A DNA stretch of 64,000 bases from Collimonas fungivorans (lineage in GTDB: Bacteria; Pseudomonadota; Gammaproteobacteria; Burkholderiales; Burkholderiaceae_D). Under the pieces are notes generated by a model. That model worked only from the letters and a program-made list of their open reading frames with translations. It did no database searches and was not told the DNA's origin. This document shows, in pieces, positions 1-7,774 of the stretch. The stretch spans positions 4,030,001 to 4,094,000 of the forward strand of contig NZ_CP013232.1 in NCBI RefSeq assembly GCF_001584145.1, in the 5' to 3' direction. The first letter of the stretch is position 1, and every line of letters starts with the position of its first letter. A program made the position numbers and the translations under genes.

Positions 1-742
1 GGTGCTGCTGCAAATCCGACAGCAGCTTGCGCAGCGCTTGTGCTTCCTGCGCAAACTCGGCTTCCAGGTGGCGCGGCAAGGTCTGCGCCTCGGCGTGGCT
101 GGTGCAAGCCGCCATTTGCGATTCCAGCGCATCCAGTTGCTGCTGGCTTTCTTGCTCGGCCACCGTCGCCGTCTTGATCTGCTGATGCAATGCGCGCACG
201 CCGGCCAGCGCGCCGATGGCGCTGCGCTGCAGGTCGGCCTGCGTTGCCAGGCGATCGGCAAGCATGGCGCGCAGCTGCGAAAACTGCTGCTGCAATTCAG
301 CCGGCACATCCTTGGCGTCCCAGCCCCGGTCCAGTTCCGCCACCTGGTTCGGCATCAGCTGCTGTTCTTGCTGCAAACGCCGGGCTTGCGCCACGGATGC
401 GGCTGCCCTGCCGGCGATCAGCTGTTGCTGGCGTGCGCCGTCCAACCGCCCCTGCATAAGTTTGGCGACGCGCCGGTCGGTGTTGCGGCATGCTTGCAGC
501 ACCTGTTCCAAACCCGCTTGCGACTGCACCAGTTGCGCCGCACACAGGCGGGCATCGGCAAAACCCGACTGCAAAATGAATGCCACTGCGGCGGCTTCAT
601 CGGCCAGGCCTTGCGCTTGCTGCAGCTCCTGCTGCCGGGCCTGGTCGGATACCTGCCGGGCTTCGGCGCGTAGCGCGGCCTGGGGAGCAATAACGGGTTG
701 CGGCGCATTGCGCTCTGCGCGCTTGAAAAGGAATCCGAACAT
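1..742 (-). CDS. DUF349 domain-containing protein, N-terminal part (cut by window edge)
   Basis: Reading the complementary strand from the ATG at 742 gives an uninterrupted frame of about 247 codons running off the window start, so the stop codon is outside. The protein begins MFGFLFKRAERNAPQ and continues as an Ala/Gln/Leu-rich, probably coiled-coil helical segment, the look of the N-terminal region of DUF349 proteins in Oxalobacteraceae. No catalytic motif is visible and the function of the family is unsettled. The opposite-strand frame over the same bases is a compositional shadow. Family assignment is by resemblance of the N-terminus only, since the conserved DUF349 repeats would lie outside the window. 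Confidence 0.75.
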   Translation of the reverse strand, partial: MFGFLFKRAERNAPQPVIAPQAALRAEARQVSDQARQQELQQAQGLADEAAAVAFILQSGFADARLCAAQLVQSQAGLEQVLQACRNTDRRVAKLMQGRLDGARQQQLIAGRAAASVAQARRLQQEQQLMPNQVAELDRGWDAKDVPAELQQQFSQLRAMLADRLATQADLQRSAIGALAGVRALHQQIKTATVAEQESQQQLDALESQMAACTSHAEAQTLPRHLEAEFAQEAQALRKLLSDLQQH

Positions 743-842
743 GTGACGCCAATCAGATAGAAGCGGATGGTCGCCGACAGCCGGCGGCAAACGCTTTGGT
801 TAAGGGGTAAGAAATAAACAGGAAGCGAACCGGGAACGACAG

Positions 843-1007
843 CTAGTGTAGTGTTTCACACATAACGGCGCTTAAGAAATGGTAGATTTTCGTGTCAGGC
901 TAGGCGTCAACCGGAGCGATAGTGGGCTATCGCGAGGATTGGCAACGACGCATGGCGCGAAAAGATGCCGTTTATTAAGTGTCATTATGTGTGAAACACT
1001 ACACTAG
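843..1007 (+). repeat. Fold-back element, copy 1
   Basis: Bases 843-865 are a perfect inverted repeat of 985-1007. Pairing continues inward to about 897/953 with six G.T pairs, one C.A and three purine-purine mismatches. The centre holds a small stem (GCGATAG / CTATCGC) flanked by AGGCTAGGCG on the left and CAACGACGCATGG on the right. The core is nearly identical to that of copy 2 while the arms differ. The TAG stop of the neighbouring CinA-like gene (1004-1006) lies in the right arm. No transposase is encoded. It could be a MITE-like element, a large REP-type unit or an RNA-level structure. Confidence 0.9.
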
Positions 1008-1804
1008 GCCGGCCGGTACTCTGCCTTTAACTGGTCGAGGCCGGACAACATCTTATTGAACGCTGCCGCGCTCTGCACCGGCTCGCCTTTTACGCCGAGG
1101 TCGATATGACGCCTGGTGTCGCCATCGCCGACATGCGGCAAGCTGAATACTTTCACCAGCGGAAACTCCGCCTCGATGGCTTCCATCAGCGGCGTCAGCG
1201 TCGACTCCATGGCTTCGAACACCAGCACCGACTGTTCCAGTTGCGGATTCTGGTGGAAACGGTCGGCGTAATAGGTGTCCAGCACCCATTCGAACATGGG
1301 CCAGGCCATCACCGGGAAACCCGGCGCAAAATAGTGGGCGCCGGCGCCCTTGTGCGGTACCGAAAAACCGGGAATCTTGTTGAACGGGTTGGGGATGATG
1401 GCGGCGCCCTGGGGAAACTCGCCCATCTTCAGCCGGTGCAAGTTGTCGGGCGTATCGTAATCCAGCTCCAGTCCGGCGTCGCGTGCGGTGTCGGCGATCC
1501 GTTCGCGGATCTTCTCGCGCGCTTCGGGATGCAGCACCAGCGGTACGCCCAGCGCTGCAGCAGCGCACTGGCGGGTATGGTCATCCGGCGTGGCGCCGAT
1601 GCCGCCGGTGCAGAACACGATGTCTTCGCTGTCGAAAGTGCGTTTCAGGGTGGCCGTGATGCGGGCCGGATCGTCGCCTATGTATTCGGCCCAGTCCAGG
1701 GCGAGGCCCCGGGCAGTGAGCATTTCCAGAATTTTCGGAAAGTGTTTGTCGACTCGCCTGCCTGACAGGATTTCGTCGCCGATGATGATAAGTCCGATTG
1801 CCAT
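1004..1804 (-). CDS. Molybdopterin-binding, CinA N-terminal-like protein
   Basis: 266 residues matching the MoaB/MogA-like fold that forms the N-terminal domain of CinA (competence/damage-inducible protein A). The start MAIGLIIIGDEILSGR carries the typical first strand and GDEILSG motif, and FCTGGIGATPDDHT (around residues 64-77) is the GG.G.T.DD substrate-binding signature. The C-terminal nicotinamide-mononucleotide amidase domain of full CinA is absent, as in many short family members. Its role is probably binding of a molybdopterin- or nucleotide-like compound; the substrate is unknown. The stop codon sits inside the arm of the fold-back element at 843-1007. Confidence 0.88.
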   Translation of the reverse strand: MAIGLIIIGDEILSGRRVDKHFPKILEMLTARGLALDWAEYIGDDPARITATLKRTFDSEDIVFCTGGIGATPDDHTRQCAAAALGVPLVLHPEAREKIRERIADTARDAGLELDYDTPDNLHRLKMGEFPQGAAIIPNPFNKIPGFSVPHKGAGAHYFAPGFPVMAWPMFEWVLDTYYADRFHQNPQLEQSVLVFEAMESTLTPLMEAIEAEFPLVKVFSLPHVGDGDTRRHIDLGVKGEPVQSAAAFNKMLSGLDQLKAEYRPA

Positions 1805-1922
1805 GGGGATCGCCGTTTAACTGAGGATGGATGGAAATATTTGGCAGAAAGATAATGAACAACACTACACCGTGAGCGTTCCATGCAGATCTTAACTCCG
1901 AATCTTTACCGGCACATGAACC

Positions 1923-2794
1923 CTACAACTGCGGCGTATCGGACAACTGGTGGATCACCTGGCCGTCCTCGCGCCCAGCCATGATGATAGCAGCCTGGCC
2001 CGCCGCCCGATATTTGGCCAGCGCCGCCAGGCAATAGTATTCGAACCACAGGCCGGTGAACACGAACACCAGCACATACAGCCAGATCGAACCGGCCGCC
2101 AGCAAGGGGAACACTACCAGCCACAAGGCGCCGCCCAGCCACAAGACCGTCGGCGCCGCGCCCAGGGCGCCGGCAATCACGCCGATCAGCAGCAGCGGCC
2201 AGCGATGGATGCGCAGCAGCGCCCGCATTTCTTCCTTGTCGGCATGGGCTGCCAGGGCTTCATAGGCAAACACCCGGTACGTCAGCCAGCCCCACAATAC
2301 CAGCGGCACCAGGAAGGCGAACGGCGGGATCAGCCACAGCGGCAACGTCACCAGCCACAGCACGCAGAACAGCAGGAAAGCGGTAAACGAAGTCCAGGCG
2401 CTGCCGAGCAGCGAACCGCCATGGCGCAGTTCGAGATCGGGGAAATGACGGCGGCCGACATGGCGCGCGGTAGCCGGCAAGGCAAACGCGCCGACGAACA
2501 GCAAGGCGGTCAGGATCATCAGCGGCAGCAAGGCCCACAACGCCAGCCACGGCACGATGACTGTCTTGAGCGCGCCCAGGCCCAGCCAGCCCGGGACATA
2601 ATTGGCAATGCCCCAGCCACCGTTGCCGGAAAAATAATTCTTTTGCAGCCAGTCGATCATCGGCTGCAAGCCCCACCACAGGGCCAGGCCCAGATCACGA
2701 TAGACAGCACAAAAGGCAGGAAAGTCAGCATCAGCATGCGGTAATGCAGCTGCGACAACAGAGCCCTGCCGAAGGCTACCAGTACCGGGCGCAT
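1923..2794 (-). pseudogene. EI24 family inner-membrane protein, disrupted by a -1 frameshift
   Basis: The ATG at 2794 starts MRPVLVAFGRALLSQLHYRM followed by a hydrophobic stretch, then runs into a stop near 2657. The next frame continues without a break as LALWWGLQPMIDWLQKNY to the stop at 1923. The join needs one extra base in the CCC run at 2689-2691, which would restore VIWGLALWWG. The restored protein would be about 290 residues with several membrane segments, typical of EI24/CysZ-like proteins. The start overlaps the stop of the upstream hydroxylase gene (TGATG), so it is translationally coupled. A truncated product starting at 2669 is possible. I cannot tell a sequencing error from a real mutation. 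Confidence 0.75.
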
Positions 2795-3780
2795 CAGCGG
2801 GACTGCCTTCTGGAAAATTCGACCATGCGTTTCAGTCCCAGCCATTGCTGCGACCAGAAACCACGGCCATAGTCGCGCGCCGGCCGGCTTGCCGTCGGCA
2901 ACTGGTCGCGTATGCCGGTATGTTCGAAGGTCTTGCCGAAATAGGCGCTGCGGAACAGCACATCCCAGAACGCAAACAGCACGCCGAAATTATGGCCGCC
3001 CAGCGTGCCCGTGCCCTTGCTTTCATGGCCGATGCCGATCGCATGGTGCCAGCGGTGAAAGCGCGGCGAGACGACGATGGCGTCGCCCAGGCGGCCGAAG
3101 TGGATCCGCACATTGGCGTGCTGCAGGCTTTGCAGCATGCGGGTGATCGACACCAGCAGCACGTATTGCGCCGGCTCGACGCCGATCGCCAGTGCTACCA
3201 GGGCCATGACGACATCATGGATCAAGCCGTCGAGCAGGTGGTTGCGGTCGTCGCTCCAGAGGTTCATGTTTTGCTGGCTGTGATGCAGGCTGTGCAAACC
3301 CCACAACCAGCCGAAGCTGTGCTGCGCACGGTGGTAGCAGTATTCGCACAGGTCCAGCACCAGCAGGTACAGCAGGAAGGTAAGCAACGGCCGGTCGCTC
3401 ATGCCGGGCAACAGGTTTTCCAGGTTGAACGGGTTGATACCTTGCAGGTGCAGCAGCTCGGTCACTTTCGCCGTCAGCGGATCGACCAGGAAAAACACGA
3501 ATACCGAAAAAGCGCCGAGGCGGTACAGCACGGTGTACAGGAAATCGATCCAGCGCGCGCGCCGGTCGCTGAAGCTGTGCACCGGGATCAAGGCTTCCAG
3601 CGGCCGCAGGACAAGGAACAGGACGACCAGTTCGCAGACGCCGATCAGGAACCATTCGGTGCCGTCGAAAGCATCTTCCAGGTATTCGCTGAAACCGGCA
3701 TGGAACATGAGCGGCTGCACCACGGACTGGAACAGCCATGCCTGGGCCGCGGCAAACCAGTCAACCAAAGTATTCGTCAT
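2794..3780 (-). CDS. Sterol desaturase / fatty acid hydroxylase superfamily protein
   Basis: 328 residues with several hydrophobic segments and the eight-histidine di-iron pattern of the superfamily: HRAQH, then HSLHHS about ten residues on, and FHRWHH in the C-terminal half. Members are membrane-bound non-haem di-iron enzymes that hydroxylate or desaturate lipids; the substrate cannot be read from sequence. The start overlaps the stop of the deacetylase gene by 4 bp (ATGA) and the stop overlaps the EI24 start by 1 bp, so it is the third gene of a tightly coupled four-gene operon. The context suggests lipid or envelope modification. Confidence 0.88.
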   Translation of the reverse strand: MTNTLVDWFAAAQAWLFQSVVQPLMFHAGFSEYLEDAFDGTEWFLIGVCELVVLFLVLRPLEALIPVHSFSDRRARWIDFLYTVLYRLGAFSVFVFFLVDPLTAKVTELLHLQGINPFNLENLLPGMSDRPLLTFLLYLLVLDLCEYCYHRAQHSFGWLWGLHSLHHSQQNMNLWSDDRNHLLDGLIHDVVMALVALAIGVEPAQYVLLVSITRMLQSLQHANVRIHFGRLGDAIVVSPRFHRWHHAIGIGHESKGTGTLGGHNFGVLFAFWDVLFRSAYFGKTFEHTGIRDQLPTASRPARDYGRGFWSQQWLGLKRMVEFSRRQSR

Positions 3781-4625
3781 GATGCCCTCCCCTTCCCGGC
3801 CTTGACTTCCGCGGCTGGTCCCTTGAGGTCGCCCTTGTAGGCGGGATGGTCGCGCAGCGTGGCAAAACAGAAACCCTTTTTCTCCAGCCCGCTGATCAGC
3901 GGCTCCAGCACCGCCGGCGCCCAGGGATCCTTGCGCGACCAGATGCCCAGGTGCGCCATGACGATATCACCGTCCTTGAGATTTTTCAGCGTGCGGTCCA
4001 GCAGCAGCTGGTTCGGCCATTTGTCGCTGGGCAGCTCGTCGCCGGAAAAACCGGCCGCGGCCCAGGCTACGTGTTTATAACCGCAAGCCTCGCCCGCCGC
4101 CAGCGTATGCGGCGTCAGGTGGCCGCCGGGCGTGCGCCAGAAACGGTCGATATGCTTGCCGGTCAATGTCAGGAAGCGCTGGTCGACGCGGTTCAGTTCG
4201 TCGCAATATTGCTGCGGCGTCCAGGCTAGCAGCTTGCCGCCGTTGGCGCCGAACTGCGGTTTGACCTCGATCTTGCCGTCGGCCAGGTCGCGCTTGGCGT
4301 ACACATGGTCGAAAGTATGGCTGCCGAAGGCGTGGCCGTCAGCCACCAGCGCTTTCCAGAACGGCGCCCAGCTCGGATCGAGGGTGTAGTCGCCATTTAC
4401 GGTTTTTTCATTGGCCATGAAAAACGTGGCCTTGATGTGGTGGCGCCTCAGGGTCTGGGCGATGTACTCCGCTTGCGACTGGCTGCCGGTGTCGAAACTC
4501 AGGTAGACCGTGCCGCTGCACGCCCGGGCTGGCTGCGCCAGCGACAGCGTGGCCGGCGCCAGGGTGGCCAGCGCCAGCGCTGCCGTGAGCAGGTTGCGCC
4601 TGCTTGCTGAAAACATGGACATCAC
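3777..4625 (-). CDS. Secreted polysaccharide deacetylase family protein
   Basis: 282 residues. The N-terminus (MFSASRRNLLTAALALATLA) looks like a signal peptide with a twin-arginine-like start. The NodB-type fold is recognised from YLSFDTGS (motif 1, about residues 42-49), the GSHTFDH metal-binding motif 2, and WRTPGGH. In motif 1 the usual DD pair is D-T: the first Asp (catalytic base in characterised enzymes) is kept, but the second, normally a metal ligand, is replaced by Thr. Activity may be altered. The start overlaps the stop of the beta-propeller gene by 4 bp. Later in-frame Met codons at 4622 and 4616 are alternatives. Confidence 0.86.
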   Translation of the reverse strand: MMSMFSASRRNLLTAALALATLAPATLSLAQPARACSGTVYLSFDTGSQSQAEYIAQTLRRHHIKATFFMANEKTVNGDYTLDPSWAPFWKALVADGHAFGSHTFDHVYAKRDLADGKIEVKPQFGANGGKLLAWTPQQYCDELNRVDQRFLTLTGKHIDRFWRTPGGHLTPHTLAAGEACGYKHVAWAAAGFSGDELPSDKWPNQLLLDRTLKNLKDGDIVMAHLGIWSRKDPWAPAVLEPLISGLEKKGFCFATLRDHPAYKGDLKGPAAEVKAGKGRAS

Positions 4626-5608
4626 AGCTCAGAAGCGCGGTTGTTGAAATAGATACCGTGCGGCGAACGCCCCACCGCAATCGTCTTGATCACTTTACGC
4701 GTGCTCAGGTCGACTACCGACACCCGCTTCAGCCAGCGCTGGGTAACCCACATGGTCTTGCCGTCCGCCGTCACTTCCATGCAGTCCGGACCGCCTGGGA
4801 CGGCGATGCTGCCGACGCTTTCCAGCGTATTCAGGTCGAGCACATTGATGCTGCCGGCAACCCGGTTGGAGACGAATACATGGCGCTTGTCGCCCTGCGG
4901 ACGGAAATTGTGGGCGCCGTCGCCGGTCTTGATTTTCTTGACGATCTTCTGGGTGCGCCAGTCGACCACGGCGACATAATCGCTGCCCATCACGCCAACC
5001 AGCAGGTATTTGTTATCCGGCGTCATGTAGACGCCGGCCGGCTGCTTGCCGATCGGCATGGTCCATTTCACCTTTTGCGTCGCCAGGTCGACCGCGGCCA
5101 GTTCATCATTGCCCTGCAGGGTGATGAACGCCAGCGTGCTGTCGGCGCTGAACGCCATGTGGCTAGGCATGGACGGCAGCGGCAGGCGCTTGGCCAGTTT
5201 CAGGTCCTTGCCGTCGTAGCCGTAGATATCGATGCGGTCAAGCCGCAGGCCGTTGGCGATGAACCATTTCTGGTTGGGCGAAAAGCCGATTTGATAGGGA
5301 TCGACAATATCCTTCACCTGGCTCTGCAGCTGGCCGCTTTTCGGGTCCAGGAACAGCAGGGAATTGCCGGTGGCGGCGGCCACGATCAGCGACTTGTTGT
5401 CCGGCGTCGGCATCAGGTGGTGCGGCTCCTTGCCGACCGGAAAGGTATTGATTTCCTTGTAAGTTGTCTGGTCCAGCAGGGTAATGGTGGCGTCGCGCGA
5501 ATTCAGCACAACCACGGTATTGCCGATGGCGGCGGCAGGCGCTGCCGCGAAAGTGGAAAAAGCAGCCAGCAGGCCGCCAGCGGCGATAAGGGAACGACCA
5601 ACGGACAT
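4622..5608 (-). CDS. YncE-like beta-propeller (YVTN repeat) secreted protein
   Basis: I chose the ATG at 5608 because it begins a clean signal peptide (MSVGRSLIAAGGLLAAFSTF, then AAAPAAA) and gives a 328-residue product; an upstream in-frame start at 5650 adds 14 residues not expected in an exported protein. The mature part consists of repeated blades such as GNTVVVLNSRDATITLLD, ITLQGNDELAAVDL and GSINVLDLNTL, the pattern of periplasmic YVTN/40-residue propellers. The molecular role is not known. It is the first gene of the operon with the deacetylase, the lipid hydroxylase and the EI24 protein. Confidence 0.86.
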   Translation of the reverse strand: MSVGRSLIAAGGLLAAFSTFAAAPAAAIGNTVVVLNSRDATITLLDQTTYKEINTFPVGKEPHHLMPTPDNKSLIVAAATGNSLLFLDPKSGQLQSQVKDIVDPYQIGFSPNQKWFIANGLRLDRIDIYGYDGKDLKLAKRLPLPSMPSHMAFSADSTLAFITLQGNDELAAVDLATQKVKWTMPIGKQPAGVYMTPDNKYLLVGVMGSDYVAVVDWRTQKIVKKIKTGDGAHNFRPQGDKRHVFVSNRVAGSINVLDLNTLESVGSIAVPGGPDCMEVTADGKTMWVTQRWLKRVSVVDLSTRKVIKTIAVGRSPHGIYFNNRASEL

Positions 5609-5815
5609 AAAGAAACTCGGAGAAGCGAAAACAACTATTTTACCGCGCATGAATCACACCTATAGATTTAAATGACTTTGCCGGCGTGCCGAAGCAACAC
5701 ACTAGATTGCCCCTCAGCACGGGTTACCGGCCGGATTTTGGTTTACACTGCTCTACTTGGCCAGGCGGCTGGTTACGCCGCCCGGCAACTATTGACTATT
5801 TTGAAAAGGACTCCC

Positions 5816-6172
5816 ATGTCGACCACCACTACCGTTTCCGGCCTGCAGTATGAAGATGTCGTCGTTGGCGAAGGCGCTGAAGCAAAAGCCGGCAACCACG
5901 TGACCGTGCATTACACCGGCTGGCTGCAGAACTCCGACGGCAGCGCCGGCAAGAAGTTCGATTCCAGCAAGGACCGCGGCGATCCGTTCGAATTCCCGCT
6001 GGGCGCCGGCCACGTCATCAAGGGCTGGGATGAAGGCGTGCAAGGCATGAAAATCGGCGGCACCCGCACACTGATCATTCCGTCCGGACTTGGTTATGGC
6101 CCGCGCGGCGCCGGCGGCGTGATTCCGCCGAACGCCACCCTGATTTTCGAAGTCGAACTGCTGGGCGTATAA
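5816..6172 (+). CDS. FKBP-type peptidyl-prolyl cis-trans isomerase
   Basis: 118 residues from the ATG at 5816, preceded by AAAAGGA at a suitable distance; the longer open frame back to 5672 lacks family resemblance. It is a single FKBP domain with VHYTGWL, FDSSKDR, the FxxPLGAGHVIKGWDEG active-site segment (about residues 58-75), and GYGPRGAGGVIPPNATLIF. No signal peptide is present, so it is cytoplasmic and probably assists proline isomerisation during folding. The length is normal for the single-domain FkbP group of betaproteobacteria. Confidence 0.93.
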   Translation: MSTTTTVSGLQYEDVVVGEGAEAKAGNHVTVHYTGWLQNSDGSAGKKFDSSKDRGDPFEFPLGAGHVIKGWDEGVQGMKIGGTRTLIIPSGLGYGPRGAGGVIPPNATLIFEVELLGV

Positions 6173-6188
6173 GTCCAACGGCGCCTTG

Positions 6189-6410
6189 ATGAAACATTTC
6201 AGCCTGTCAGGCCCGATCCCGCTTCGCCTGGCTGCGTCGCTGCTGTTTGCCGTGCCGCTGCTCGGCGCCTGCACGGTGGTCAGCGTGACCACCAGCGTGG
6301 TCGGCGCCGGCGTCAGCGTCGGCAGCGCGGCGGTCAGTGTTGCTTCCACTGTAGTGGAAGGCACTGTCAAGGCAGGCTCCGCGGTAGTCGGCGCGGTCAC
6401 CCCCGACTGA
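6189..6410 (+). CDS. Small lipoprotein, function unknown
   Basis: 73 residues from the ATG at 6189 (a TTG one codon earlier is also in frame). There is a hydrophobic signal segment ending in the lipobox LLGAC, after which the mature part is a low-complexity Val/Ser/Ala/Gly sequence (SVTTSVVGAGVSVG and similar). It would be anchored in a membrane through the lipidated Cys. It lies 16 bp after the FKBP stop, so the two may be cotranscribed. No clear Shine-Dalgarno is visible. Similar short NF-type lipoproteins with repetitive tails occur in Oxalobacteraceae without known function. Confidence 0.72.
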   Translation: MKHFSLSGPIPLRLAASLLFAVPLLGACTVVSVTTSVVGAGVSVGSAAVSVASTVVEGTVKAGSAVVGAVTPD

Positions 6411-6459
6411 TTCGATTTTCTCCTCCTCGATTTTTCCTCCATATTGATACGAGACTCTC

Positions 6460-6714
6460 ATGACCCTCCAAGCCGACTTCGAACAAGCACAAGCCGATTC
6501 CAAGAATTTGCCGGAACGCCCTGACAACCTGACCCTGCTGCAAATATACGCGCTGTTCAAGCAGGCAAGCAGCGGCGACGCCACCGGAGAGCGCCCCGGC
6601 ATGACCGACTTTGTCGGCCGCGCCAAATGGGATGCATGGGATGGACTGAAAGGCAGCAGCCAGGACGAGGCCAAGCAGAAATACATCGACCTGATCGAAA
6701 GCCTGAAAGACTAA
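6460..6714 (+). CDS. Acyl-CoA-binding protein (ACBP)
   Basis: 84 residues, the usual ACBP length. The four-helix signature is clear: LTLLQIYALFKQASSGD near residue 25-41 (YxxxKQAxxGD) and AKWDAWDGLKGSSQDEAK near residues 51-68, ending in YIDLIESL. It binds long-chain acyl-CoA esters in the cytoplasm and buffers their pool. Bacterial ACBPs are mostly found in Proteobacteria such as this group. It stands alone on this strand between the lipoprotein and a converging dehydrogenase gene. Confidence 0.93.
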   Translation: MTLQADFEQAQADSKNLPERPDNLTLLQIYALFKQASSGDATGERPGMTDFVGRAKWDAWDGLKGSSQDEAKQKYIDLIESLKD

Positions 6715-6731
6715 AACGGCATCCGGGCCGC

Positions 6732-7751
6732 TCAGTTCTGGGTAACCCGGCTCAGCGTAACCCGGCCCAGCACTTCAGGATTAAGCAGGTTCGGCGGCCA
6801 CTTGCGCTCCGCAGTCGGCAGCAAAGCCGCCAGCAAATTTGCCGCGGCACAGTCGGCCATCGCCCGCCGCGTAGGCTCGGAGGCGCTGGCGATATGCGGC
6901 GTCAGCACCACATTCGACAGTTCCAGGAAACCGGGATGCAGCGCCGGTTCGTTCTCGAACACATCAAGTCCGGCAGCGGCGATTTTCTTGTCGCGCAATG
7001 CCGCGATCAGCGCCAGGTCGTCGACGATGCCGCCGCGCGCCAGGTTGACCAGGATCGCGCCCGGTTTCATCAAGGCCAGCTCGGCAGCGCCGATGGTGTG
7101 ATGCGACTCTTTCGAATACGGCAGCACCAGGATCACATGGTCGGCCGCCGCCAGCAGTTCTTCCTTGCCGGCATAACGGGCGTTGTTGGCGCGCGCCTCA
7201 AGCTCAGGCGCGAGGCGTGAACGGTTGTGGTACAGCACCTGCATGTCGAAACCCAGCGAACGCCGCGCAATCGCCTGCCCTATCCGTCCCATGCCGATGA
7301 TGCCGAGCGTGGCGCCATGCACATCCGCTCCCAGGAAGCTGTCGTAGCGCCACTGCTTCCAATGTCCCGCGCGCAACCAGTGTTCAGACTCCGTGACCCG
7401 GCGCGCAGTCGCCATCAGCAAGGCCCAGCCGAAATCGGCGGTGGTTTCATTCAGCACGTCCGGCGTATTGGTCACCATCACGCCGGCCTTGGTGGCCGCC
7501 GCGACATCGATATTGTTATAACCGACTGCCTGGTTGCAGACCGCTTTCAGGCGTGGGCAGGCTTGCAGCAATTCGGCAGAGATACGTTCGCTGGCGGTAG
7601 CGATCACGCCATCCTTGTCGCTCAGCTTTTGCGCCAGCTCGGCCGCGCTGAAGATGCGGTCGTCCTGGTTGCTTTCGACTTCGAAATGCTGCTGCAAACC
7701 GGCGATCACTTCCGGAAACACCGCGCGCGCCATCAATATCTTTGGTTTCAT
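6732..7751 (-). CDS. D-isomer-specific 2-hydroxyacid dehydrogenase (glyoxylate/2-ketogluconate reductase type)
   Basis: 339 residues from the ATG at 7751 (MKPKILMARAVFPEV); the open frame extends 26 codons upstream without family similarity. The Rossmann motif GATLGIIGMGRIGQAIARR (GxGxxG) lies at about residues 148-166, the catalytic Arg in NLARGG, the Glu in FENEP and the His in TPHIASAS. It reduces a 2-oxoacid, probably glyoxylate, hydroxypyruvate or 2-ketogluconate, with NAD(P)H. The substrate is not resolved. The stop lies 17 bp from the converging ACBP gene. Confidence 0.9.
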   Translation of the reverse strand: MKPKILMARAVFPEVIAGLQQHFEVESNQDDRIFSAAELAQKLSDKDGVIATASERISAELLQACPRLKAVCNQAVGYNNIDVAAATKAGVMVTNTPDVLNETTADFGWALLMATARRVTESEHWLRAGHWKQWRYDSFLGADVHGATLGIIGMGRIGQAIARRSLGFDMQVLYHNRSRLAPELEARANNARYAGKEELLAAADHVILVLPYSKESHHTIGAAELALMKPGAILVNLARGGIVDDLALIAALRDKKIAAAGLDVFENEPALHPGFLELSNVVLTPHIASASEPTRRAMADCAAANLLAALLPTAERKWPPNLLNPEVLGRVTLSRVTQN

Positions 7752-7774
7752 GGTTCTGCCACTAACGGAAAAAA

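Noticed and set aside
2-673. Plus-strand frame at the window start
   Set aside because: The opposite strand gives a conserved-looking DUF349 N-terminus with a sensible ATG; the plus frame is Leu/Arg/His rich without features.
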